DNA of 64,000 bases from Pontederia crassipes (lineage: Eukaryota; Streptophyta; Magnoliopsida; Commelinales; Pontederiaceae): positions 186,001 to 250,000 of the forward strand of contig CM060187.1 of the NCBI GenBank assembly GCA_030549335.1, read 5' to 3'. A program made the translations under genes and the position numbers. Below the pieces are notes generated by a model. That model was given only the letters and a program-made list of their open reading frames with translations. It was not told where the DNA came from and ran no database searches. Shown piece after piece: positions 8,884 to 20,138 of this stretch; positions within the stretch are counted from its first letter, which is position 1; each line of letters opens with the position of its first letter.

Positions 8884-11800
8884 ATGCCCAAGAACAGCCC
8901 CCCAAAGCACCGCCACGATGGCAGCTCGCCGCTGCCCCTCGGCATGGACTGGAGCCCTCCGCCCAAGCGATGGGTAAACGCTTCTCTCATTCCACATCCT
9001 GTCGATCTGAATCATGGGTTATTTTAGGTCGCGCCTTCTCAGAATTCGGGACGGCCATTTCAGTGTCGCACAGATTTGTCTCCGGGGGGTTCCGATGTCG
9101 GTCGATCGCGTTGTCGGTTCTGTGTATCCAGGATCGCGCACTTCTGCACTCGATCAATGGTTTTTATTATAGATTTTGTGTGTCGATTTGAGTGTCTTAA
9201 GGTTTGTTTTGGCATTTGTGGTTTGTGCTGTGACATGGCGTAATTTGAAGAAATTAACCTTTTCTGATGCATCATAAATACCAATATGAGAGTAGAGATG
9301 CTTCAGTGAGTGCGGTTCAGGTAGTTTGAAATGTGTTTACAAGTTTTACCTCTGAATTGAAGTGTTGAGACTTGAGATACCCTATCGATATTGAAGTATC
9401 CTTGTCTGAGACTTGTTGCCTTGTTGGATGATGTAAAGTAAAGGATCGGGTTAATTTGGGTTTCTGTACTTGGGGGATAACTATTTTAATGAGAAAATCA
9501 GTTTCCTTCTCAAAAGTTGCTCTTGTTCTAGTAAATTTGATGGGTATGAGCTACCTGTTAACTATTACCCTTATCAATAATCTAGGTTTGCATACTATAC
9601 GGTTTATTCAGGACTCTATTTCTGCATTTTCTCCTTTTTTTTCAGGAAGCAAGAAGTACTATATGGCCACACAATCCTCAAACTGGTTGGAGTTATTGTG
9701 TCATGATTCCTTCTTGGATCGTTCAAACGGAACCTGGAACATCCCAGGAGAGCTTCTTGAATCCTACAGTTGTAATGCTTTCTTTTGCCTTCTTAATTCA
9801 TTTTTTTTATTCTGTTTGCAAAGGATAATATTTCTAATTGAACTCTAGAAATGGATTAATCAATAGGTTTTTTGGTGTCTTCACGAAGGAGGCATTTTTG
9901 TCGCCTGATTATCTGCTTTAAAATTATCTAGGCTTGCTACACTACTAAGGGATCAGAATTAAGATTGTCTCCAAAGGGACAATATAGATTATTTTTTTTG
10001 AAAGGTGACAATGTAGATTATTTAGGGAGGTGATTTCTATCTTGATTGCCACCTAATTGATAATTTTGAATCCATTTAGCAAAAAGAATATAGTCCTTGC
10101 CTACTTGGTCATATTGCTTTTTATTAAACCACAACAATATTGTCTATCTTGATTGTCACCTAATATTGGTATTTATAATAATGATAATATAAACCATGGC
10201 AGTGTTTTTGAGTAAGAATCCAGATTACTAGTAATCTTGTAAGGCAATATTGCTAAAGCATCCTTAGATTTTTTTTTTTTTTGGTTCTTGGATGAACTCA
10301 AGGAACACGTGCCTCTACTCTCATCATATAACTATACTTTTCCATATCCCTCTTTTAACATTCTTAAATGACAGTTTTACAGGATTCATGTTGGCATACA
10401 ATCTCCAGAAGGAATTAGTTCTAGCCATGGATTACTAAGAAGATTCAGTGACTTCTTGAAGTTATTTTCTGCTGTAAGGATAAATTCACCATTTCCCATA
10501 TAACTTTTGCCTTCTGTGTGTTTTGTTGATCCTTGTGTGTTACCCAAACTTTTGACAATTGCGTAGTCAGTTTATTTCTCTGATGATTTGTTTTGTAAAA
10601 GTTGTGATCTTGCTTTAGATGGATCCAAACTAGATACACATCTCATAAGTTGTTGAAGATAACACCCTAATATTTTGCTTGTACAAGGAAGATATTTATA
10701 TTTTATCTCATTGTCTTGATAGTTGTGTTATTTCTTTCTCTTTTTTCCGAAAGTTATATTGTTCTGTGACAAATTTTGAAAATGGAATCGTTAGGTACAT
10801 GATTCCTACTCAGTTTGCTGTATTTTGAGGAATTTATTGTGTAATCATATTACATATGTTGGTTATGTTTTGATTTTATAATATGTTCATATAGCTAAAG
10901 AAGGCATTTCCACGTAAAGATATTCCCCCAGCGCCACCAAAGCATGCTTTCTTGAGAATAAATTCAAGCAGAATGCTCTTAGAAGAGGTAATTAAATCAG
11001 CTCTATCTTCTGATTTGAAGTATTCTTTGAGATCATTTTCTCTATTTTTTTATGAAAAAATCTGTTTCTGGTGGTGTCATAACCTTGTCTCATCTCATTT
11101 GGATCCCTAATGCGTGGTTGAACTATTACCTCACCTTCCCTGTAGAAGTTGAAAATATATTCTCTTTTCCTTTCCACATTTTGGTTGCTTTTGGATGATA
11201 GAGTTCCACTAGATAACTTCCTGTCCCTTTAAAAAAAAACACTAGATAACTTCCTGTGTACAGCATTTTTTTGCCCCCTGTGGCTATGCATTTATTATGG
11301 AATAATGTACTCATTCTAGGTGTTAAATTTCATATTTTTAGGTTTAATGCTAAATTTAATTTCTTTGAGACTGAGCCTTGATATAGTTAGACAAATTGTT
11401 AAGTGTTATTAAGTACACCATCTTTTGGATAGTCTCTTCAGAATTCTGGGTACTACTTTAATCTTATGTTACAAAGTTTGTTATTGGGATGCCATTTGAT
11501 TGTTTTGGCAGTTACTAATTGATAAGATTACCAGATAAGTAGTGTGATGTCATAGGAGGTTCAAAATGTCAATGATAAATAGTTTACTGTGGCAAATTTT
11601 CTTCAAAAAAAAAAAAGTTTACTGTGGTAAATGCAAACTACCAAAACATGGATCATGTCTTGCTGCATGTGTGAGATGTGAATTTCAGCTTTTGTAAGTT
11701 TACTTTTAGGTGTCATATTCTTTTCTATTTCAGTGTCCTACAAAATATTAATGATTCTCAAACTGGATAGTCTTATTGCAGAGGAGGCAAGCTTTGGATG

Positions 11801-14800
11801 AATGGATGGGAAAGCTCCTCTCTGATCTAGATCTCTCTAGAAGTGCACCCATTGCAGGATTTCTTGAGCTTGAAGCAGCTGCAAGATCCTGTAAGTCTCA
11901 CCAACCTCTTTTTTCTTGAAAATGTGGAAGAATGTATTTGGGTTACTTTTCTAACTTTTTTTAAGGCAGTTAACTTTTCTAATTATGTACTATAGAATGT
12001 AAAATACTTAAAAATATTTTGGACTAATTCTAATTTTTTAATATTACACACTATAAATTTGGATTTACTAAAAGGGGATATGTCGAGATGAAAGTTCTCC
12101 TGCACTTCATTATTAGTCTTTGACTAATCCTGATTGTTGTAGATGAATTTCTTATGTTCTGTTTGTTGATTAGTCCATTCGACATCTGGTGATGCCAATC
12201 ATCTTCGAATGCAAACAAGTTCTGTTCTCACCGATGCGACGGATTCATCCATTCTAGACAGAACAGGTTCAAGTGCTTCTGTTGCAGATTCATCAAGAGT
12301 TGTATTCAAGTCCGATTCAGGTTTATCATCTGTTGTTAGTGGCAATTCTTCTGAAGAATCAGAAATGAAACTTCCAAAGCAAGGTAGTAAACCTTAATTA
12401 TTTGAAACAAGCACGAAGGATCTAGCATACATTCATGTTCAAGTAACTTTTGCAGGAGTAATTGGTAATGGTGTCTTCGATCATTCAGAAGTTCCCCTTA
12501 TAAACAAGTTGAGCTATAAGAAAGAGGGTCTTATTCCAGAGAGGAATTCTCAGGGTGAAAGTCCTTCAAAGGATGATACTTTTCATGGCGCCAACTTGGA
12601 TTCAAAATCAAATCTCAATCATGATAAAGTTTACGGTCATGCACGAAAGCAATCTTCAGAAAGCATTGGAAGTGATTCCAGTTCTATAAGAGGCAGTGAC
12701 CTATCAATTACTGGAGCAATGAACTTGGTGTGGGATAGTTCTGTTGATGTTCTAGGAAGTGCTGAAATTTCAAGTCCCGTGAATTCATCTGCTGGCTTTG
12801 AAACAGAACTTCCTGATGACACACAGATTTTTCTTCCACTTGACCAAAGGCATAAATTGAACAGACTTCTGACCACTATACAACGAAGATTGACAACAGC
12901 TAAAACAGATATGGAAGATCTCATAGCTAGGTTGAATCAAGAAATGGCAGTTAAAGAGTACCTCACTACCAAGGTTAGTCCTATTTGATCTTTTTAGCAT
13001 CGTGCATCTTTGGACAATCAACTTTGCATATATCTATTAACACTTTCGGTCTTCAACTTTTTTGGTATTCACACTTGAATGTGACAAACACTTTTGAAGC
13101 TACTCCTTTGTGATGATGTTCATCCAATTACAAATATGTTCATTAGCACTGAACTTACAAAAAATTTTCCTATTGCCGATGTTATTTCCTTAGCTTGTAT
13201 TTGCTTACTTTTTCTTGTTATTTTGTAAGATTCATTCATTATCACTAATTCATTGTATTTAGGTCAAGGATTTAGAGGTAGAACTAGAAGCCACTAAGCA
13301 GAAAGCCAAGGATAACTTGCAGCAAGCCATCTTGATTGAAAGAGAGAGAGTTACACAAATGCAATGGGACATGGATGAACTTCGTAGGAAATGTGCTGAG
13401 ATGGAGTCAAAGCTCAAACTTGAACAGGTTTGAATTATGTTCTCAAGTATTGCTCCGCAATAATATAGTCAATATATCGCTCTAAAAAAATACAGTCAAT
13501 ATATGTCAAGCTTACATTATCGTCAATAAATACTTTAATATCGTTTTTGGTCATTGCAGAATGAAAAGACTCGTGCAGAGTCAGAGAAAACAACTGCTAG
13601 TGATGAGAAACAACTATTGCTGCAGGAGCTAGATAATAAACAAGATGAACTGCAGAACACAAAAAAACACCTGGAAGAAGTAGAATTAAAATCAAAAGCA
13701 GATATGAAAGTTCTTATCAAAGAAGTAAAATCACTCAGAAATTCTCAAACTGAGTTGAAGAAGTTGTTGAACCAAACATTGAAGGAAAAAACTGAGTTGG
13801 AGGTATAATTCTTAACTTCCTGTAATAGACGTTTAGATAATTCTAGTTTTTGCTGGGAATCACAACCTGATGGCATCATATTTCTATATTCTAGCAATAT
13901 ATATAATTTCACTGTTTTTTGGTTTAGAAAACTGATAAAAAAATCACTTTTATATGTTGGAGTTAACTTTGCTGAGCAGGAAGTAATGTAGAAAACAACA
14001 ATTTGGGCATCTTTTAGATCTCGTTTCAAGTGATTGTTTATTTGTCCACTATGTTCCTTTCTGATTGACCATGTACTCGACTAGGGAGTTATTCAAAATG
14101 AAAGGCAACTGTGGATTCATGGAAAGTCATCAAAAGAAAAAATTCTTCGAGAATGCAAGATTCTTCAAGATCGGCTTAAGCAATGCAGTGTTAATTTGTT
14201 TGAGGAGCAGGATGACAAGTTAATTCTAAGTCACTCATCTCTTTCTGATGCTTTAGAACTTATTGAAACTTCAGATAATCGGATTGGCCTTCTCCTTGCT
14301 GAGGTAAGTTCCTTCATTGAGGTGTTTTTATATTTGTTAGTTCTGTTCTTTTTTCATATTATGGTTCAAGTTGGTGGCATAACTTTGTCACTTAGTGCAA
14401 CACGTCAAAATCTAGAACTTATCAATATTGCTAATAAATTATCACTATGAGTACATGTTTATGGGATGGAATTCTTTTTAAAAATTTGATATAGAACCAA
14501 TCTGCCTTGTTATAAAAATCATCTAAGTTCAAGTGTAGTAAACATGGAAATATTCTTGTGATAACTGCTAAGGTCAACATAAACCATGTGTCTCAGAATT
14601 GTCTCATACAATTCAGAATCCTGCATACATGCTATGGTACATGTTGATATCATGCATATTTTTCAACTTTTTTTTAAGAACTTCTACTTTCATACATATT
14701 TCTTTTGTCTCCAGATATCCTTGCTGAGATTATGTGAATTTATTCTGACATCCATGCATATTTTGGGTGGTCATGCAAGCTCCTTTCTACCTTTTTATAT

Positions 14801-15113
14801 ATTTAAGATGCTGATATCTGTTCCTTGTATCTAGGCACAGCTTCTTGCGAGCGATGATGATATAGGTCTGGATCAGGATCAGAGCGATGAATTTTCTCAA
14901 TCTAATATATCCATAGATGCCGATAATCTGAATAACACAGATGCTGAGATGCAAAAAATGCTTGGCGACGTTCTTATAGACAATGCAAGACTCAGGAAAC
15001 AGGTGAATGCTATAACCAGGTATGCACTGAACATAGTTACCAACCCAGAGAGGGAAAACAATGATGATGCTCCCTCGCGAAAAACTGTTCTCAATCGTTT
15101 CTTCGAGAGATAG
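8884..15113 (+). CDS. EREL1-like: PX-domain protein, EREL/EREX-like Rab5 effector
   Basis: Eleven exons join without a break into 716 codons: 8884-8973, 9646-9771, 10375-10473, 10895-10987, 11782-11890, 12174-12383, 12456-12973, 13263-13427, 13560-13802, 14085-14303, 14835-15113; all introns are GT-AG. The N-terminus ([20 protein letters not shown], then [10 protein letters not shown]) is the signature of the plant EREX/EREL family. Exons 2-5 (residues about 45-165) form a PX domain with the phosphoinositide-binding RRFSDF motif, a PPKHAF loop and the LEEWM-like helix. Residues about 395-640 are heptad-rich coiled coil. Family members bind PI3P membranes and GTP-bound canonical Rab5 (ARA7/RHA1) on endosomes and aid vacuolar sorting. 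Family length is about 720, so this copy looks intact. The start is the first in-frame ATG after the pyrimidine-rich leader. Transposons end only 315 bp upstream. Confidence 0.93.
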
Positions 15114-15399
15114 AACAAGTTGTACATTCTAATGAGGCTCTTGGCTTATAGTTTAGTTCGCCCTATTCAGATAGCACACATAAGACGAATCTGCCCAAAG
15201 CATGATATTTTCTTTGTTTGAAAGTTCTCGAGGCAAGTCGGCTCATCCACATCTTCCTATGTTAAATTTTCTTCTGAGTTATATGCATATATTTGTCTAT
15301 AGACTAATAAGTAGTTGAGACTGAAGTGCCTTTTCTTAAGGGGCTCGGCATTGTTGTTTTGCTTTGATAAGTTGAACATGAAAAACACCCCCCTCCCTA

Positions 15400-15416
15400 G
15401 GGGGGGGGGGGGGGGG
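15400..15416. repeat. poly-G tract in the 3' region of the PX gene
   Basis: Run of 17 G, about 290 bp after the stop codon, directly preceded by a C-rich stretch (CACCCCCCTCCCTAG), so the two can pair as a hairpin. It is probably in or just beyond the 3' UTR. The length may be unreliable. Confidence 0.85.
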
Positions 15417-16020
15417 TGGAATTGCTGCAATCCAACCTTTAGTAGGAAAGAAATATATATTGCTAAGTTTTATGAGACTCACTAATTTATTTCGATAGTA
15501 ATATTTCTTGTGATCAATCTATAGTTGACATGTTTCTGGATTTGAAACTAGTATAAATCCTTTGGCTGGAAGAATAGTACGCATGCGATGGCTAATTTTG
15601 TTTTCTTGACCACTTGTCATTTGAAAAGAATAAACGTAAAAATAGGATCTATACTTTAACGCCCAGGAATTCGACAAAGTTTTATTTTAACAAAAAAAGG
15701 AAATTGACAAAGTTAAATAGACAATTAATTTCGATCAAACTTGACCTTAACGTAAACAGGAACATATTTCAGATTACTAGTTCTATAATTTCTTGTCAAT
15801 CTGAATTGTCTTGAAAGTTTAATTCTGAAATGGGGAAAGGGAGGAGGATCCTCCAGAGCTCCCGAGCAGTTTCAAGTGCCAATGTCCTTGGGATTAAATA
15901 TGGATGATCTCTGAAGAATCCACGAGGGAAAATGCATCTTTTTTTAAATGTAAGTGGCTTCCAACTCAGTCGCCCATTGAATCTCAATCCAACCCTTCAA
16001 TTCCTGGCTTTTTTCCTTTT

Positions 16021-16089
16021 CTTCAAGCCCTAGCATATGTTTTCTTCAAACCCTAGCATATGTTTTCTTCAAACCCTAGCATATGTTTT
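16021..16089 (+). repeat. three tandem copies of a 23-bp unit with telo-box motif
   Basis: CTTCAARCCCTAGCATATGTTTT repeated three times head to tail with one substitution (read as CTTCAA then RCCCTAGCATATGTTTT). Each of the last two units contains AAACCCTAG, the plant telo-box core, and CATATG. Nothing next to it is a confident gene, although a small open frame starts 68 bp downstream. Confidence 0.85.
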
Positions 16090-16156
16090 CTTCTAGCTGA
16101 TTAATTTTTGGATTATGAAGTATTTACTGGGTTGAGTAGAACAACCCAAAGTGTTA

Positions 16157-16567
16157 ATGATGACGACAACATTATTATTGTTCTCGTTGGTGTTGTTTGC
16201 GGGACCAAATCATGTACTATTAAGTGGAGCAGCTATCGTCCACAGATCTGTCCATCAACGGACGCCCAATTATTGGAATGAAGACGCTCGATATTTTGCC
16301 TATATCTCGCAAGATTTTTCTCAACACCATCCAGGCAGCCGACATTTTAGGCAAACGCTCCGACAGTCAACGATCCAAGCGAGGGCTCTGACAGCTTGCA
16401 ATCCAGGCTCCTCTATTGATCTCCCCCTCTTCCTCCCTCTCTTGACCTCTCTCCCTATCTCCTCACCCACCTCCTCCCTCCCTTCGATCCAAATTCACCT
16501 ACCTCTATCTGTCATCATCGAGGTGACCCCCGCCGCTTGCAAGTCGAACCTTCAGCCACCTCTGTGA
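16157..16567 (+). CDS. small open frame with signal-peptide-like N-terminus, doubtful
   Basis: 136 codons from ATG to TGA. The N-terminus (MMTTTLLLFSLVLFAG) is a hydrophobic stretch typical of a secretion signal, and residues about 25-70 have mixed composition with repeated His/Arg. The C-terminal half is made of low-complexity CT-rich DNA (LPLFLPLLTSLPISS), which argues against a real protein or for a frame running into repeat DNA. I recognise no family. It could be a short secreted-peptide gene, one exon of something larger, or chance. 16570-16900 continues as CT-rich then AT-rich DNA without a gene. Confidence 0.15.
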   Translation: MMTTTLLLFSLVLFAGPNHVLLSGAAIVHRSVHQRTPNYWNEDARYFAYISQDFSQHHPGSRHFRQTLRQSTIQARALTACNPGSSIDLPLFLPLLTSLPISSPTSSLPSIQIHLPLSVIIEVTPAACKSNLQPPL

Positions 16568-17521
16568 ACCTCTCCTCTATGAATCCCTCTCTTCCTTTTT
16601 TGATCTCCAGCACGAGCGCCTAGATTCACATTGCTTGCAATTCATTGGCGTCATCCACGCCCTGCTTCCAAGTCATCGGCGTCATCTTCGATGAGCCGAT
16701 CTCATCTTTGACGAACCTAGGAGATGAGAGAGAGGAAGAGACAAGTCTTGTGAGAAGTTACCATAGTCGATTGCATCTACACAATTTAGATCGCATGATT
16801 CATCTTAGCCATCAGATTTGATCTCAACGGTTGAGATTGAGCTTCAGAGAGTGTGAAGCAAAGGGTGCAAATCGCTTCATTTTTTCCTATATATAAATAT
16901 ATATTCTTAACTTAAATATTAATATAATTAGGTGAGAAGGATCTTTCATAATCAATTTAATTAGTTCATTTTAAAAGTAATTTTAATACTTAATTAACAT
17001 GATAAAAATCTTAAGTATAATATAGAATAGAAAAGACAAATATTTAATCTTATTAACATATTAAAAACAAAATATTGAACAACTATTTTGTGTATATGGA
17101 TCATATATAATAATTATATATCAGATTAGCATACATAATACCATATACTGCTTAAAATCTTACAAGTTGAATTTAAAAAGGTACATTGATTAAGGGTAAT
17201 AGATAAATAAAATAATAAAAATTCAAAGTACAAATTAGAAAATTTTAATGCCTAAAATAGAAAGGATGAATTGATTGCATAAAAATAAGAGAAAAATATT
17301 ATACACAATTTTATAGAATTTAAAATTCCAGCCACAAAAATAAGTAAAAAAAGTTAGGGATTGAGTGTTTCACCCAAGCAACTTTGAAAATTAGGGACAT
17401 CAACCACTAAACCTACCAAAAGCATACATATAGTAGTACTATCACTATGTGATATCGACTTTTTTTTTATGTAATATCGACTTGCGGGGCGCATAACCCA
17501 TGAGGGCCATCTCAACACATT

Positions 17522-17991
17522 ATGGGGGCGTTTGGACGAAGAATATCTCGTAGGGAATAAAAAAATTATTCAGAAGAATTTGATAGTCTTCTTATATTCT
17601 TATTTTTTTCACCTGTTTGGTTTAAAAGGAATAAATTTTTAATATATAATATTTTTTATTAAAATATTTTATTATAAATACTTATCATTTATTATAATAA
17701 TAATGATGATGATAATAATAATGATATAGTAATATATGTTTAAATTATAAAAAATAAAAGAAATTATTAAAAGGTGAAAATGTTAAGAATAGCATTATTC
17801 TTCCATTTTGATGGAATATAATTTTTTATGAAATATTGGATTTTGTGGAATAACATGGTGGTTTTACAATTTTCAAGGTGGTATCGACAAAAACGAAATT
17901 TGACCAATTTTTCTTATTCTCCATGCTATTTGGTTATATTATCGGAATAATTAAATGTTCTACCATTTATTCGTAAATCAAACGGCCCCTA
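17522..17991. mobile_element. miniature inverted-repeat element (GGGGCCGTTTG ends)
   Basis: Left end ATGGGGGCGTTTGGACGAAGAATA, read as two parts ATGGGGGCGTTTG and GACGAAGAATA. The right end is the complement of TAGGGGCCGTTTGATTTACG. Ends of GGGGCCGTTTGG type are very common in plant non-autonomous hAT-like elements. The interior is AT-rich and non-coding. No matching target duplication could be seen, so the boundaries rest on the inverted repeats alone. Confidence 0.6.
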
Positions 17992-18654
17992 TGAGGCCTA
18001 AAGCAAGAAATTGCTATAATAAATTCTTTAAAAAATTTCTCCATTTTTTAATGTAAAATAATTCTTTAATTTTAATTGATCTACATATTGGTGTAGAACG
18101 CTTATTTCTCATTATTTAATTAATTTAATCATTATAATTCATGATCAAATTAATCATATACTTCTTAGATGAAGTAATATATAATTATTGCCATAATTTG
18201 ATAATAAAAAAGTATCATCTAAGGTTAAATAAATTTCAGCCGTTGAATTAATCATATTTGTTAAAATAGCTTGATCATCATCATCAGATAATCCGATGAC
18301 CTTGATCTTAATCATATTTATTATTTAACATATACTTTATATTATTATATATTTATTTTATTAATCTAATAAGCAATATAAGTGCTTCACACCCGTTCTA
18401 CGTCAAATGCTCTACATATACATTTTCCTCTTTTCTATTTATTAAATCATTATTGGTCTTAAATAAAATTTTATTAGTTTAAAGTAATAATTATTTAGAC
18501 TGCTAATATTTTTATGTGGGTAATACATGCTCTTGGACAAGCATCAATTTTTTTGTACTCAATAAAACTAATAACCGGCATCATTTGAAAATAAAAGTAA
18601 TCACAATTGTTTGACCATTAATAATTGATAATATTAATATAATATCCTATAGTG

Positions 18655-18865
18655 GGGATGAATAAGGGCCGGGAAATTCGGTCGCCATTGGTCCGCACCG
18701 ATTTGAAAATCGCAATTTTTCTCAACCCAATAAGTAATCGGATCGAGATCTAGTCTCATTCATTGAGACCCAACTAGAATCGGATTCGAGTTGTAAAAAT
18801 TCGGATTGCATCCCGACCAATTTCCTTTTCGAAAATTCGAAGCAAATTTTACTCGCCCCTGGGGT
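18655..18865. mobile_element. possible degraded hAT-like miniature element
   Basis: Starts TAGTGGGGATGAATA and ends TTTACTCGCCCCTG, imperfectly inverted, with interior CCGATT and AATCGGAT motifs similar in style to the elements at 7952 and 51178. The flanking 8 bases do not match. Listed as a weak candidate only. Confidence 0.25.
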
Positions 18866-20138
18866 CGCAAAATTGGTGGACGCCTCAACCGACTGGTTGG
18901 CTCGCTTGCCCTTGAGCCGGCATTGGAACCCATTTTTTTACCTGCAATAAATTAATGACAGATCAAAAGCAAAAAAGAAGTTTCTCTTATAATTTATAAA
19001 GAAATTGTTATCGAAACTTTGTACATGATTATTTGAATTATGACTGTTTCTCACTTAAAAGTATTTATAACAATTTATATTATTTACTTGAGAATTTATT
19101 TATAAAATTCTAAGAAAAAAAAGTTGTCAAATGCTGACAAAGTTCAAGATGGTCGAAGAAGAAGGATTATTATGCATTTAGATAAAACAAAGGACAAATA
19201 TTGGTCGTTTTAATTGTCTAGTAAGTTTAGATAAAACAAAGGATTATTATGCATTTAGATTAAACCGTCGGCATGGTTTAGGGTAGTGTTTTTTCTAGAT
19301 TTGAGAGGTAATGTCCAAACACAAATGATGAAATTAAAATCCTTTTAGCTGGACAAAAAAAAACTATGGAGATAATGAAGTGCAATAATTTTGAAATAGA
19401 AAATAATTTTAACTATAAAGACAGCGGTGTGATCACACTAAATATTCATATATTATAATCATTCGAGAAAACGGACGTTAACTACATAAATTGAATTAAA
19501 CTTTTCTTGATCTGAAAACAAAGACCTTTTGTCCAGCTACACCAGGGATTTATGAATCTGCACAAACAAGAACTTTTGAATTGAAAGGGATAAAGGCCTT
19601 TTCAGAAAGGGTAAATAAAAAATGTATGAATTGACATAAAACTTCCATAAATCTTGATTGAAAAAACAGAAACTTCAATTTATTCGTCGAATAGAAGGAT
19701 TGGCCAAAAATCCCATAGCTAACCATAAAATCCTAGGAACAAGCTCTTATGGGTATGCTGGACCCATAAAAATTCTGAACACAAAAAGCATACTCAGCAA
19801 AAAAAAAAGGATGGCTGGGGCCACAAAAAAAGAGAAGGCAACATCCAACCTTCCATAGTCCTGCGTCATTTTGGGTTTGATAACGTTACCCTGATGTAAA
19901 TAGGTAAGAATTCTCAACAAAGCTGACAACGCAATTAAATTGCAGTCGAGCAATATAAATAGAAACCAACAATTTTGATCTATGAGAGTTCAGTAGTCTT
20001 CAATCTATCCGCAATAAAAACTGTGAAGGTTTACAAGTTCTTCACAGCTAACTAACATGTTTTCAGCATGCAAACGACAGATCAGATACAAAAAGCACTA
20101 CTACCAGGTAAGAGAAAAGTAGAAGAACAATTGAAGAT

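Larger units (their letters stand above)
16900..19640. other. AT-rich intergenic region
   Basis: No open frame of note and no recognisable protein. It contains the miniature element at 17522-17991 and a possible second one at about 18655-18865; the rest is AT-rich filler with short A/T runs. The right end grades into the 3' flank of the EF-2 gene. Confidence 0.7.
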
